Below, piece by piece: positions 1-8,205 of a DNA stretch of 64,000 nucleotides (position 1 is its first letter; each line of letters begins with the position of its first letter). Made by a program: the position numbers and the translations under genes. Below the pieces are notes generated by a model, which was given only the letters and a program-made list of their open reading frames with translations, was not told where the DNA came from and made no database searches. Source of the stretch: JBGSMX01 sp963790405. GTDB taxonomy: Bacteria > Actinomycetota > Coriobacteriia > Anaerosomatales > JAGXFU01. The stretch lies in the NCBI GenBank assembly GCA_963790405.1, contig CAWBOJ010000006.1, positions 496,001 to 560,000 of the forward strand, read 5' to 3'.

Positions 1-637
1 CACGAGGGAAGCGATCTGGAGCTGTCCACAGGGCGACTTCGACATCGCGTGTGTTCGTGGCGATCCTGAGTCCAACGCGTTCGATTCCGAGATCGTTGTC
101 ACCGCTCAGGTAGCGAAGCGCTCCGCGAAGCGCCTTGGGAGCTTTCTGCTGCGCTCGGGGCAATAGAAGGCAGCTGTCCACCTGTACGAGGTCGCCGGTG
201 CCCGCCTGGGCGTACCCGAGGTGCAGGCCGTCGCTACACCATTGGCCGAGAAGCTCGATCTTGTTTCGGTACCCGTACTGCCGTTCCGACACCAACGTGG
301 CGTCGACGAGGGATTCGGCGTCCACGCCACCTATCCGCGAGAGCGCGGCAACAACTGACGCACGTTTGGCGGTCTGCTGCAGGTCGTAGGCAACGTGTTG
401 CCACTGGCAGCCGCCGCACGTTCCGAAATACGGGCACGGTGCGTCTACTCGGTCGGGAGAGGGTTTGACGAGGTCGACAACGCGGGCATCGACATGGCGG
501 GCGTGTTCTGCGGTAATCTCAATGTGGGCGATGTCGCCCGGGCATCCTCCGTGGACGAAGGCGACACGGCCATCGGGCAGGTGCGCAATGGCTGCGCCGC
601 CATGCGCGAGACCTTCCACGTCGACTTGCAGCGTCAC
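1..637 (-). CDS. rlmD: 23S rRNA (uracil-C5)-methyltransferase, RlmD/RumA family (partial, 3' end outside window)
   Basis: SAM-dependent C5 methylation of a uridine in rRNA (or tRNA; the TrmA/RumA family covers both). About 212 residues are visible, reading leftward off the window edge with no stop. The N-terminus is a TRAM-like RNA-binding domain (residues 1-55). A [4Fe-4S] motif of the form CPYFGTCGGCQWQH follows at about residues 68-81, which is diagnostic of RumA-type enzymes. Next comes the start of the substrate domain with YGYRNKIEL. The catalytic SAM domain lies outside the window. The GTG start at 637 was chosen because AAGGAG sits 5 bases upstream. It is divergent from the pilT-like gene. 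The family is certain; the exact methylated position is not. Confidence 0.85.
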   Translation of the reverse strand, partial: MTLQVDVEGLAHGGAAIAHLPDGRVAFVHGGCPGDIAHIEITAEHARHVDARVVDLVKPSPDRVDAPCPYFGTCGGCQWQHVAYDLQQTAKRASVVAALSRIGGVDAESLVDATLVSERQYGYRNKIELLGQWCSDGLHLGYAQAGTGDLVQVDSCLLLPRAQQKAPKALRGALRYLSGDNDLGIERVGLRIATNTRDVEVALWTAPDRFPR

Positions 638-689
638 AAAGGCTCCTTTTCGCGGTGGGCGGGTCTTTCTCGGCCGCTGAGTCGAGGCA

Positions 690-705
690 TATACTACCTG
701 GTAGT
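690..705 (+). promoter_or_regulatory. Candidate -10 box fused to a palindromic operator upstream of the REC-PilT gene
   Basis: TATACT (690-695) is a good -10 hexamer. It overlaps a perfect inverted repeat, ACTACC-T-GGTAGT (693-705), which would cover the transcription start. No convincing -35 was found (667-672 reads TTCTCG). A related palindrome with the core CTACC/GGTAG abuts the candidate -10 of phoH at 61184. The resulting leader would be about 175 bases. Confidence 0.4.
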
Positions 706-876
706 GAGCGGTCTGTCCCCGACCAGAGGGTCTACGTACTACGCAGTGTGTTTCCTTGAGTCCTGTTGCGGGCATGCCGATAGACGGGACATTGGATTGT
801 TTGCGCTTGCGACGTTTTGCGATGCTGATGAAATGTGTGCCGGTTGAGTCCGGCTCCAAGAGGAGGTACCCCTCTA

Positions 877-2607
877 GTGGCAGACACGAAAGTGATGATT
901 GTCCATGAAGACGCTGGATTGATTGACAGAATTACCCAAGGGCTCGCGGGTTCCGGCGCTGGTGTCGAGGTCGTGAGCGTTCTCTCTGCGCCTCGCGCCA
1001 TAGGTATCGTGGCTGCACAGAATCCGGATGTCATCGTCGTAGATGCAGAGTTGATGGGCATGGATGGGTATGCCCTGACGAAGCAGATCAAGGAACAGCC
1101 GAGCGCGGCGGACACTCCGGTCATCATCTTGTCTTTGCAGCCGAATGAGGCGTCAGCTCTTCGTGCCCGACAGGCCGGAGCGTCGGCACATCTGTCTTCC
1201 AGCGGGGCTCTCGATGCGATCGTCCAGAAGATCGTCGCGTTGAGCGGCGCGGCCGTGCAGGCCCCCGCCGCGGCCATGCCGGCCGTGACCGAGGCGCCAT
1301 CCGCTGATATCCGTGCCTCTGCTGGCGCCATGGAAGGAGCTGCGTCCACGGTCGCGGCACCGATGGGAACTGGCGTTCCGCAGCCCGTCGTCCCTCCACA
1401 GTCGGCCGTCGCGGCGGCTGTTCCCGTCCCGGTACCGCAGCCCGCAGTGACTGCGCCGTCCGACTACGGTGTCCCCTCCGCACCGACGACGCCGACCCCG
1501 TCGGCCGCCGAGAAGTCCTCACCCCTCACAGAAGGGGATGCTCCCAACGTCGATGACCTTCTGCGACTGATGATCGAGCGCGGTGGCTCTGACCTGCATT
1601 TGACCGTCGGCAGCCCTCCTGGCATCCGCCAGCGTGGTGAGCTCATTCCTGTCGAGAACATGAAAGTCCTTATGCCGCGCGACACGCAGCAGATGCTTCT
1701 TTCGCTTCTCTCCGAGGAGCAGCGCAAGCGGTTCGAGACGGAGCTGGAACTTGACTTCGCGTACAGCATTCCCGGACTTTCGCGCTTCAGGGCGAACATT
1801 TTTCAGCAGCGCAACTCGATGGGTGCCGTCTTCCGTGTGATCCCCCTAGACATTCCGACGTTCGATCAGCTGGGGCTACCGAAGGTATGCAAGTATCTGG
1901 CGGAGCGGCCGCGAGGCTTGGTCCTGGTCACGGGTCCTACGGGGTCGGGCAAGTCGACCACGCTGGCCGCCATGGTCGATCACATCAACGAGACGCGTCC
2001 TTTGCACATCATCACGATGGAGGATCCGATTGAGTTCATGCATCGGAACAAGAAGGCGTACGTCAACCAACGCGAGATAGGCGAGGACACCCACAGTTTT
2101 GCCGCTGCGCTCAAGCGCGTCTTGCGTCAGGACCCCGACGTGATTCTTGTCGGAGAGATGCGAGACCTCGAGACTATCTCGGCAGCGATCACCGCGGCCG
2201 AGACCGGCCATTTGGTCTTGGCGACTCTACACACGACTGGTGGTCCGGAGACTGTCGACCGCATAATCGACGTGTTTCCGCCCCACCAGCAGCAGCAGGT
2301 GCGTATGCAGCTGTCCAACACCCTAGAAGGCGTCCTGTCTCAGATACTGCTGAGGTCGACAGACGGTCGCAGCCGCGTCATGGCGATGGAGATCATGCTC
2401 GGGGTTCCGGCCATCCGCAATCTCATCCGCGAAGGTAAGACCCACCAGATGGCGACGATCATCCAGGGCGGCGGTTCGATGGGTATGCAGACGCTCGACC
2501 AACACCTCAAGGTCCTGCTCCAGGCGGGCAAGGTCACCTTCGAAGAGGCGGTTGGGAAGTCGCAGCACCCGCGTGAACTCGCGGACTTGGTGGGTCGCAA
2601 GATCTGA
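877..2607 (+). CDS. pilT: Receiver domain-PilT fusion: type IV pilus retraction ATPase
   Basis: This 576-residue protein should power pilus retraction or twitching/DNA uptake at the cytoplasmic base of a type IV pilus. Residues 1-125 form a CheY-like receiver domain with acidic residues E11/D12 and a candidate phospho-acceptor D56 in the VVDAELMGMDG context. The usual conserved lysine near the end of the domain appears to be missing. Residues 130-225 are an Ala/Pro/Val-rich linker. The remainder is a full PilT ATPase: Walker A GPTGSGKST at about 352, the Asp box DPDVILVGEMRD at about 418, and the His box ATLHTT. Typical PilT is about 350 residues, so the receiver is an addition. The GTG start at 877 has AGGAGG at 861-866; an upstream ATG at 835 lacks such a site. 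No other pilus genes are in the window. Confidence 0.88.
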   Translation: MADTKVMIVHEDAGLIDRITQGLAGSGAGVEVVSVLSAPRAIGIVAAQNPDVIVVDAELMGMDGYALTKQIKEQPSAADTPVIILSLQPNEASALRARQAGASAHLSSSGALDAIVQKIVALSGAAVQAPAAAMPAVTEAPSADIRASAGAMEGAASTVAAPMGTGVPQPVVPPQSAVAAAVPVPVPQPAVTAPSDYGVPSAPTTPTPSAAEKSSPLTEGDAPNVDDLLRLMIERGGSDLHLTVGSPPGIRQRGELIPVENMKVLMPRDTQQMLLSLLSEEQRKRFETELELDFAYSIPGLSRFRANIFQQRNSMGAVFRVIPLDIPTFDQLGLPKVCKYLAERPRGLVLVTGPTGSGKSTTLAAMVDHINETRPLHIITMEDPIEFMHRNKKAYVNQREIGEDTHSFAAALKRVLRQDPDVILVGEMRDLETISAAITAAETGHLVLATLHTTGGPETVDRIIDVFPPHQQQQVRMQLSNTLEGVLSQILLRSTDGRSRVMAMEIMLGVPAIRNLIREGKTHQMATIIQGGGSMGMQTLDQHLKVLLQAGKVTFEEAVGKSQHPRELADLVGRKI

Positions 2608-2698
2608 TTCGGGTACAGATTCCACTAGTGCGATAGCGATGTCGGAGCCGTTGCCGTCGTCGGTATCGCGCCAGCAATCACTGGAAAGGGGGCTGCGC

Positions 2699-3136
2699 GT
2701 GGACAACGTTCGCGTACGCTGGAATGGCAATCGCCAGTTCGTCGGATGGGACGAGGTTGGCCATAGTGTCGTAATGGACTCCAAGCCCGAGTACAAGGGC
2801 GAGGGCACAGGAGCGCGGCCGTTGGAGCTCGTCTTGTATGCGCTGGCCGGCTGTACGGGCATGGACGTGATCTCGATACTCGAGAAGAAGCGGCAAGATG
2901 TACGGGGATTCGAGATTGAGATTCGCGGTCGCCAACGCGAAGAAGAGTATCCCAAGATCTACACAGACATCGAGGTGCACTACATCGTGACGGGCGTTGC
3001 CGTGGCGGCACAGGCGGTGGAACGGTCAATCGAACTGTCCGAGGAGAAGTACTGCTCGGTCAAAGGGATGCTCGGCGACCAGGTGAGTGTTGTGACCTCG
3101 TATGAGATTCGCGAAATAGCCGAGGAAGCCAGGTAG
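2699..3136 (+). CDS. osmC: OsmC/Ohr family peroxide-reducing protein
   Basis: A 145-residue OsmC-fold protein, a thiol-dependent hydroperoxide reductase of the cytosol. Both catalytic cysteines are visible: one in the helix ALAGCTGMDVISIL and one in EEKYCSVKGML. These are the two positions conserved in OsmC/YhfA-type proteins. Length matches the family (about 140). The GTG at 2699 follows a purine-rich GGAAAGGGGG; upstream in-frame starts would extend into the pilT-like coding end. It ends 5 bases before the glycosyltransferase gene, so it probably shares a transcript with the next three genes. The physiological thiol reductant is unknown; see the finding on the GHQP/PIG-L cluster. Confidence 0.88.
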   Translation: MDNVRVRWNGNRQFVGWDEVGHSVVMDSKPEYKGEGTGARPLELVLYALAGCTGMDVISILEKKRQDVRGFEIEIRGRQREEEYPKIYTDIEVHYIVTGVAVAAQAVERSIELSEEKYCSVKGMLGDQVSVVTSYEIREIAEEAR

Positions 3137-3141
3137 AGCGC

Positions 3142-3843
3142 GTGTCCGATGCTGTCTTGATGCCCGTCTACAATGAGGCGGCAACCGTGAACGACGTGCT
3201 CGATTCGGTTCGGGCCAGGTTCGACGGCGAGGTTCTTGTCGTGAACGATGGGTCGACCGATGGCACGAATGCCGCTCTGGCCGACCGCACCGATATCACC
3301 GTGATTACGCACCCACGCAATCTTGGGTACGGACGCGCGCTGGCCGAGGGGTTCGCTGTCGCGCGCACGCGCGGGGTGCGGTGCGTCGTGACGATGGACT
3401 GCGATGGGCAGCACGAACCCAAGCACATCTCCGAGTTCCTGAAGGCACTCGACGATGGCGGCGACATCGTGTCGGGCAGCAGGTATCTGCCACAGAGTCG
3501 CGTCTGCGGTGAGGCGCCGCCCAGCAGGCGCGAGGTGAACGCTCGCGTCACCCAGGAGATCAATCGGGTGACAGGTTGGAGTCTCACCGATGCATTCTGC
3601 GGGTTCAAGGCGTACAGGCTTGAGGCACTCGATGCGATCGAGCTGCGCGAACCGGGATATGCGATGCCGCTTGAGCTGTGGGCCAAGGCGTATCACGCAG
3701 GACTGAGTGTTCGAGAAATTCCTGTCGAGCGTATCTACTACGATCACGACCGCTCGTTCGGCGCCGACCTGGACGATCCGGAGGCGCGGTACGCGTACTA
3801 TGAGCGCGTGTGGCGAGAGGCTCTGGGAGGAATCGATGGCTGA
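3142..3843 (+). CDS. Glycosyltransferase family 2 protein (DPM1/DolP-mannose synthase-like)
   Basis: A 233-residue GT-A fold enzyme transferring a sugar from a nucleotide donor. The N-terminal strand MPVYNEAATVNDVL, the VVNDGSTDGT motif near residue 36, and the metal-binding MDCDGQHEP near residue 90 match polyprenyl-phosphate sugar transferases of the dolichyl-phosphate mannose synthase type. No transmembrane segment is present, so it is probably soluble or peripheral. The GTG start at 3142 is preceded by a weak GGTAGAG. The stop overlaps the PIG-L start by 8 bases, indicating translational coupling. Acceptor and sugar cannot be told from sequence. Confidence 0.8.
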   Translation: MSDAVLMPVYNEAATVNDVLDSVRARFDGEVLVVNDGSTDGTNAALADRTDITVITHPRNLGYGRALAEGFAVARTRGVRCVVTMDCDGQHEPKHISEFLKALDDGGDIVSGSRYLPQSRVCGEAPPSRREVNARVTQEINRVTGWSLTDAFCGFKAYRLEALDAIELREPGYAMPLELWAKAYHAGLSVREIPVERIYYDHDRSFGADLDDPEARYAYYERVWREALGGIDG

Positions 3844-4516
3844 CGTCGTGTGCATCGGAGCGCATCCCGATGATGTAGAGATCGGAATGGGTGGGACAGT
3901 CGCTGGATTGGTCGCCCGGGGCCTGGGCGTGACGCTGGTGGACTTGACCGACGGTGAGCCGACCCCATTCGGGACGCACGAGATTCGCATGGCCGAGGCG
4001 GCTCGAGCTGCGGAGATACTCGGCGTTCAGCGCGTTACGCTGCGGCTGCCCAACCGGTACCTGTTCGACAGTGTCGAGGCACGCACTGCCGTGGCCGAGG
4101 TTCTGCGAGCCGAGCGCCCGCGATTGATGTTCGTGCCGTTTCCGGAAGACGCGCATCCCGATCACATCGCTGCCGCCAATATCGCTCTGGCGGCGCGCTT
4201 CTATGCGAAGTTCACCAAATCAGAGATGTCGGGCGAGCCGCACTATCCCGCACGGCTGTACCACTACATGGCGGTTCACATGCGGCTGGTACGCGAGCCG
4301 TCCTTCGTGGTGGACATCACCGAGACTCTGACGAACAAGCTCGACGCGTTGCGAGCCTACGAGTCGCAGTTCTCGGCGAACCCGGCGAACGCAACTATCA
4401 TCGAGTCAATGGAGAAGGCTGCACAGATGTGGGGCGCGATGATTCGACAGCCGGCAGGGGAGCCGTTCTTTGCCGAGGAGCCAGTTGGGGTACGCCATCT
4501 CGAGGACTTGGTGTAG
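3836..4516 (+). CDS. PIG-L/LmbE family N-deacetylase (BshB1-like)
   Basis: A 226-residue zinc-dependent deacetylase. The zinc motif AHPDDVEIGMGG is at residues 9-20, and a second histidine motif, HPDH, is near residue 106. LmbE proteins remove acetyl groups from N-acetylglucosamine conjugates (MshB in mycothiol, BshB in bacillithiol, PIG-L in GPI anchors). The downstream region with AVHMRLVREPSFVVDI resembles BshB1-type enzymes. The ATG at 3836 is preceded by TGGGAGG and lies inside the end of the glycosyltransferase gene. The next gene starts 6 bases after the stop. Substrate is inferred only by family; the neighbouring GHQP-motif protein makes a sugar-thiol role plausible. Confidence 0.82.
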   Translation: MADVVCIGAHPDDVEIGMGGTVAGLVARGLGVTLVDLTDGEPTPFGTHEIRMAEAARAAEILGVQRVTLRLPNRYLFDSVEARTAVAEVLRAERPRLMFVPFPEDAHPDHIAAANIALAARFYAKFTKSEMSGEPHYPARLYHYMAVHMRLVREPSFVVDITETLTNKLDALRAYESQFSANPANATIIESMEKAAQMWGAMIRQPAGEPFFAEEPVGVRHLEDLV

Positions 4517-4522
4517 CCGACG

Positions 4523-6094
4523 ATGGCGCATTCACGTCCCGCACTCCCGCACGGTCACGGTGAGGTCGTCACCCAGCCCGCATACGACGATTGGGCGGCG
4601 ATCGCCAGTGAGAATGCATCGCGCCTGAGTCATGCCGAGGAGCTGTTTGGAGGCGTACCCATCGCGCAGTTGCGTCGCGAGACCCGGCGCGAGGCCCTAG
4701 CTCACGCATATGACTACTCGCGACGCCTGGGTCTGGAACTCCCAAGACCTGAAGCCGACCCCGACTTGATTGCACTCACGGGACATCAGCCGGAGCTATT
4801 CCACCCGGGCGTGTGGGCGAAGTACTTCTTGCTCGACCGATTCTGTGTGGAAAATGCAGCTGTCGGTGTTGACCTGGTCGTTGATACCGACACGTTCGAT
4901 ACGGTCGGAATTTCGGCACCTTGTCTGACGCCAGAGGTCCGCCGCTGCGCGCAGTACTTGGCGATCGGAGACGGTGCAACAAGCTACGTATCGACGCCGG
5001 TTCCGGATCTTGCTGCGATTGAAGTCCTGTGTCAGGCGGGTGACCGCATGCTTGGGGGTCTGCCAGCACCAGCGTTGGCCAGGCACTTTGCGGAGTTCTG
5101 TGCGGCCTTGCGTGGGGCTGCTGAAGATGCCGAGAACCTGGCCGACCTGCTGACTGTCGCGCGACGTCGCTATGAGGCTTGTGCGGGAACCCACTACCTG
5201 GAGTTGCCGGTTTCGCGCATGGCACGGATGCGCACGTACGGGACCTTCGCGGCGACCCTGCTGCTTGACGCAGATCGTTTCGCTCGCGACCACAACGACG
5301 AGCTGCACCAGTATCGAGCTGTTTCGGGTACCCGCTCTGCGGTTCAGCCGTTCCCGGATCTCGGTGTCGACGCAGACTGGGTCGAAGTGCCGTTCTGGTT
5401 CATCGACGGCGAGCATCGACGCGGGGTCTGGGTTCGGCGTGATGCGGACTCGATCGAGATTTCCGACCGAATCGACGTCGCCGTACGAGTCGATGCTGAT
5501 AATGACGTGGTCGTGCACGCCCTGGAGGAACTCCCGCTTCTTGCGCCCAGGGCACTCACTCTCACCATGTTCACGAGGCTCTTCTTGGGCGATCTGTTCG
5601 TGCATGGAATCGGAGGAGGTCGCTACGACACGGTGACCGACGGCGTGATCCGCCGCTACGTTGGGATAGAGCCGCCACCGATCGTCGTGGCCTCGATGAC
5701 GATGTATCTGCCGCTGGGGGCGCATGTCGTCACGGACGAGGAGATTGCGGAGGTTCGACAGCGTCTCCACCGACTTGAGCACAACCCCGATACGATGTTC
5801 GGCGAGGCGGAGTTCGATGATGCCGAGGAGCGTGCCAGGGCAAGTACGCTTGCCGCGCAGAAAGCTTCGCTTGTGGAAGAAATCTCTCACCCGAACGCCG
5901 AGAAGAAGGCGCTTGGTGCGCGCATTCGTGAGGTCAACGCGGAGCTTGGCGCCATCCTTGAACCGTTGACCGCACAGATGCGAGAGGAACTCGCGTCTCT
6001 GGAGGGGCAGCAGGCAGCATCCGGTATCCTGACGGATCGTACGTACCCATACTGTCTGTGGAGTCCGCTCGATGTGCAGGACAAAGTCGGCTAG
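4523..6094 (+). CDS. GHQP-motif protein, distantly BshC-like (function unknown)
   Basis: A 523-residue soluble protein that I cannot assign firmly. It has a GHQPELFHPGVW motif near residue 85, followed by KYFLLDRF and VVDTDTFDTV. The GHQP signature and the predicted C-terminal coiled coil (about residues 405-505, Glu/Arg/Ala-rich) are reminiscent of BshC, the putative cysteine ligase of bacillithiol synthesis. A later conserved-looking loop reads HGIGGGRYDTVTDGVI. Overall length (523) is close to BshC (about 540). It is tightly linked to a PIG-L deacetylase, the BshB family. No BshA-type GT4 transferase is in the window; the linked transferase is GT2. Alternatives are a sugar-modifying or amide-ligase family unrelated to thiols. 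Confidence 0.5.
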   Translation: MAHSRPALPHGHGEVVTQPAYDDWAAIASENASRLSHAEELFGGVPIAQLRRETRREALAHAYDYSRRLGLELPRPEADPDLIALTGHQPELFHPGVWAKYFLLDRFCVENAAVGVDLVVDTDTFDTVGISAPCLTPEVRRCAQYLAIGDGATSYVSTPVPDLAAIEVLCQAGDRMLGGLPAPALARHFAEFCAALRGAAEDAENLADLLTVARRRYEACAGTHYLELPVSRMARMRTYGTFAATLLLDADRFARDHNDELHQYRAVSGTRSAVQPFPDLGVDADWVEVPFWFIDGEHRRGVWVRRDADSIEISDRIDVAVRVDADNDVVVHALEELPLLAPRALTLTMFTRLFLGDLFVHGIGGGRYDTVTDGVIRRYVGIEPPPIVVASMTMYLPLGAHVVTDEEIAEVRQRLHRLEHNPDTMFGEAEFDDAEERARASTLAAQKASLVEEISHPNAEKKALGARIREVNAELGAILEPLTAQMREELASLEGQQAASGILTDRTYPYCLWSPLDVQDKVG

Positions 6095-6194
6095 TCTGCA
6101 TCCTTGGCACTCGCTTCAGCGATGCGCAGATGCCGTGCTATCATGTCCCAACCCGTTCGGGGGAATCGGTCGGTCTTGAGGAAAGGAACCACGC

Positions 6195-6371
6195 ATGTCC
6201 GTGCCAAAAGTAGACAAGAGCTTGTGCACCGCGTGCGGCATCTGCGTCGATGAATGCCCCAGTGCATGCTATGACCTTGAAGATGTCGCCGTTCTGGCTC
6301 GTCCCGAGGATTGCACCGAGTGCGGCATCTGCGTCGACGGTTGCCCGAGCGAGGCCATCACGATGGACTAG
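6195..6371 (+). CDS. 2[4Fe-4S] ferredoxin
   Basis: A 58-residue clostridial-type ferredoxin, a soluble low-potential electron carrier. Two motifs are visible: CTACGICVDECP at residues 11-22 and CTECGICVDGCP at about residues 41-52. GAAAGG at 6181-6186 lies 8 bases before the ATG. It is a monocistronic-looking unit between the GHQP gene and a terminator. It is a plausible redox partner for the Rnf complex encoded at 13-18 kb, which oxidises reduced ferredoxin. Confidence 0.93.
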   Translation: MSVPKVDKSLCTACGICVDECPSACYDLEDVAVLARPEDCTECGICVDGCPSEAITMD

Positions 6372-6403
6372 GTCTCGTTTCCGAGACTGCGCGAATGTGA
6401 CGA

Positions 6404-6428
6404 CGGGCCGGTCCATGTGACCGGTCCG
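6404..6428. terminator. Hairpin between convergent ferredoxin and plsY genes
   Basis: Ten-base-pair stem (6404-6413 with 6419-6428, one G.U pair) around a CATGT loop, followed on the plus strand by GTTTG. Lying between convergent genes, it probably ends both transcripts. Confidence 0.65.
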
Positions 6429-6441
6429 TTTGCATTGGGTC

Positions 6442-7176
6442 TCAGCCTCTGGGGCCCATGCGATCGTTCACGTAGAGCCGGGGTTCGTTGCCACGAAGCA
6501 TGCCCACGAACCGTTTGTGGTGTGCCGCGTACACGACCAGACCCATGAGCAGCGCAAACGGCCAGTCGGGGCAACGGAGCGCCACAGCCGTGACGGGAAG
6601 TGCTGCCGCAGCCGCCACCTGACCAGCCATCATGTAGCGTGTGATCGCGATGACGGTCAAGCCCACCACAACCGCCGCTACGAAGTAGCGCCAGTCGTAC
6701 GCGAGCAGTGCGCCTCCGCCGGTTGCGAGACCTTTGCCGGTGCGAGCGAACTGCTTCTTGAGAAGCGCCATCCATGCGGAGTAGTTGTGCCCGAGAACTG
6801 CGCCTGCGACGGCAGCCTGGACGTAGAGGATCTCCGGCCAGATGATAGGTGCCCCGCCCACCTCACCCACGCCGAAGAGGTTGGCAAGCGGAGGGACCAC
6901 GTAGGGTTCCCACAACAGCGCCACCGCGAGCACAGGCAGAAAGCCTTTGAGGGCATCAGCAAGCATCGCCACAACGAACCATCCCCAGGAGCCCGTCGAT
7001 CTGCGGACGTTCATGGCACCGACGTTGCCGGTGCCATGGGTGGTAACGTCCTCGCCTGTCACCCGCTTCACGATGATGTATGCCCACGGGATGGATCCGA
7101 CGAGATAGTTGAAGGCAAACGCCAACAACAGGGCGGCGTAGCCGGTTGTGTGCAGCTGCAATAAGCTCTCCAGCAT
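6442..7176 (-). CDS. plsY: Glycerol-3-phosphate acyltransferase PlsY-like membrane protein
   Basis: A 244-residue integral membrane protein that would transfer acyl from acyl-phosphate to glycerol-3-phosphate, the first step of phospholipid synthesis. Characteristic PlsY motifs are visible: GSIPWAYI near residue 25, GTGNVGAMNVRR near residue 45, and the G-H-N/T-K-G-G region as LGHNYSAWM and TGKGLATGGGALL. Several hydrophobic helices alternate with these loops. It is somewhat longer than the usual 200 residues, with an extended central loop. The ATG at 7176 has a GAGGAG site just upstream and starts 2 bases after the stop of the lipid-kinase gene, so the two form an operon for membrane lipid metabolism. 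Confidence 0.85.
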   Translation of the reverse strand: MLESLLQLHTTGYAALLLAFAFNYLVGSIPWAYIIVKRVTGEDVTTHGTGNVGAMNVRRSTGSWGWFVVAMLADALKGFLPVLAVALLWEPYVVPPLANLFGVGEVGGAPIIWPEILYVQAAVAGAVLGHNYSAWMALLKKQFARTGKGLATGGGALLAYDWRYFVAAVVVGLTVIAITRYMMAGQVAAAAALPVTAVALRCPDWPFALLMGLVVYAAHHKRFVGMLRGNEPRLYVNDRMGPRG

Positions 7177-7178
7177 CG

Positions 7179-8078
7179 CTAGCTCCTCGGCACAATGCAT
7201 TCGATGGCGCCCGGTAGCATTGAGATGTCGTACCGCTGCTCGAGTAGCACCTCGCCGTCGATCTGGGCGGGAACCGCTGAGTCGCACTCGATGATGAGGG
7301 ACCGGTGCCGCGACATATGCACGGGCTTCATCTTCGTGTGCTTCCCGACGATGAGGAAGGGTAGTCTGAACAGCGCTTCGGGCAGCGAGAACGGATCCAT
7401 CATGCATACATCGAAGAGCCCGTCATCGGGAATCGCGTCGGGAGTGATGCGGAAGCCTCCGCCGTAGGTCTGTCCGTTCGTGATTGCCACGATCAGTGCG
7501 TCATGGCGCTCGGCCGGAGCACCGTCAAATCCAATCTCAAGGTCGAAGCTTTCGAGTTCATGGAAGAGCACGTGCAGGACTGCGGTCAAGTAGAGCCACA
7601 ACCCGGATCGACGTGTCGTGGTCTTGTACTCGATGGACTTCGCAGTGACCTTCGCGTCGAGTCCGGCTGCGAAGCTGTTGTTGAAGTAGATTCCGTTGCA
7701 CACACCGACATCGAAACGACGTCTCACCCCCGTGGCAAGGCTGAGCGCCGCCTGGGTGAGATCAGTCGGGATGCCCAGGGTACGTCGGGTGTCGTTACCT
7801 GAACCGGTAGGAAGCAATCCCAGTGCAGGGCGGGATTGCTCGGGGTGCTTCATGAGGCCGTTGAGCACCTCGTGAACAGTACCGTCCCCGCCAACTGCCA
7901 CAACCAGGTCTCGATTCGTGGCTTGCTCGGCGAGTTTGGCTGCGTGCCCCATGTACTCTGTCAGCACCATGTCGTGCGGAAGGTTGTGAAGCAGTTGCTT
8001 CACAACAGGAAGAAGCTTCTCGGTCTCGCCGTGCTTGGCTGCGGGGTTCGCGATAACGAGCGCTGGCGTGGAAGTCAC
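7179..8078 (-). CDS. Diacylglycerol/lipid kinase (YegS/DgkB family)
   Basis: About 299 residues. DAGK-catalytic-domain protein phosphorylating diacylglycerol or a related lipid at the membrane face. Motifs: ANPAAKHG near the N-terminus (phosphate-binding loop), VVAVGGDGTVHEVLNGL near residue 70, and LLPTGSGNDTRRTLGIP near residue 97. The C-terminal beta-sandwich carries GGGFRITPDAIPDDGLFDV, typical of DgkB. GTG at 8078 with GGAAGG just upstream is preferred; an in-frame ATG at 8114 would add 12 residues. It precedes plsY with a 2-base gap, so both probably recycle or build phospholipids. Confidence 0.88.
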   Translation of the reverse strand: MTSTPALVIANPAAKHGETEKLLPVVKQLLHNLPHDMVLTEYMGHAAKLAEQATNRDLVVAVGGDGTVHEVLNGLMKHPEQSRPALGLLPTGSGNDTRRTLGIPTDLTQAALSLATGVRRRFDVGVCNGIYFNNSFAAGLDAKVTAKSIEYKTTTRRSGLWLYLTAVLHVLFHELESFDLEIGFDGAPAERHDALIVAITNGQTYGGGFRITPDAIPDDGLFDVCMMDPFSLPEALFRLPFLIVGKHTKMKPVHMSRHRSLIIECDSAVPAQIDGEVLLEQRYDISMLPGAIECIVPRS

Positions 8079-8164
8079 GTCGCACCTTCCGTCGTTGGCG
8101 GGCGACACCAGCATAGCCGTATGATTCGTCGTTGACGAACCGCCGTGGTAGCTCGAGTGAGGGG

Positions 8165-8170
8165 TATGAT
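8165..8170 (+). promoter_or_regulatory. Candidate -10 box for tRNA-Arg
   Basis: TATGAT lies 35 bases before the mature tRNA 5' end, a suitable distance. No -35 hexamer is found at the right spacing (a TTGACG at 8132-8137 is too far away), so the call is weak. Confidence 0.3.
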
Positions 8171-8205
8171 ACTCTGCGTTGGCGCGTCACAGCCGTGGCG
8201 CTCGC

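Noticed and set aside
4796..5890. Antisense frame (about 364 codons) opposite the GHQP gene
   Set aside because: The plus-strand frame has the motifs and operon context; the minus frame has none.
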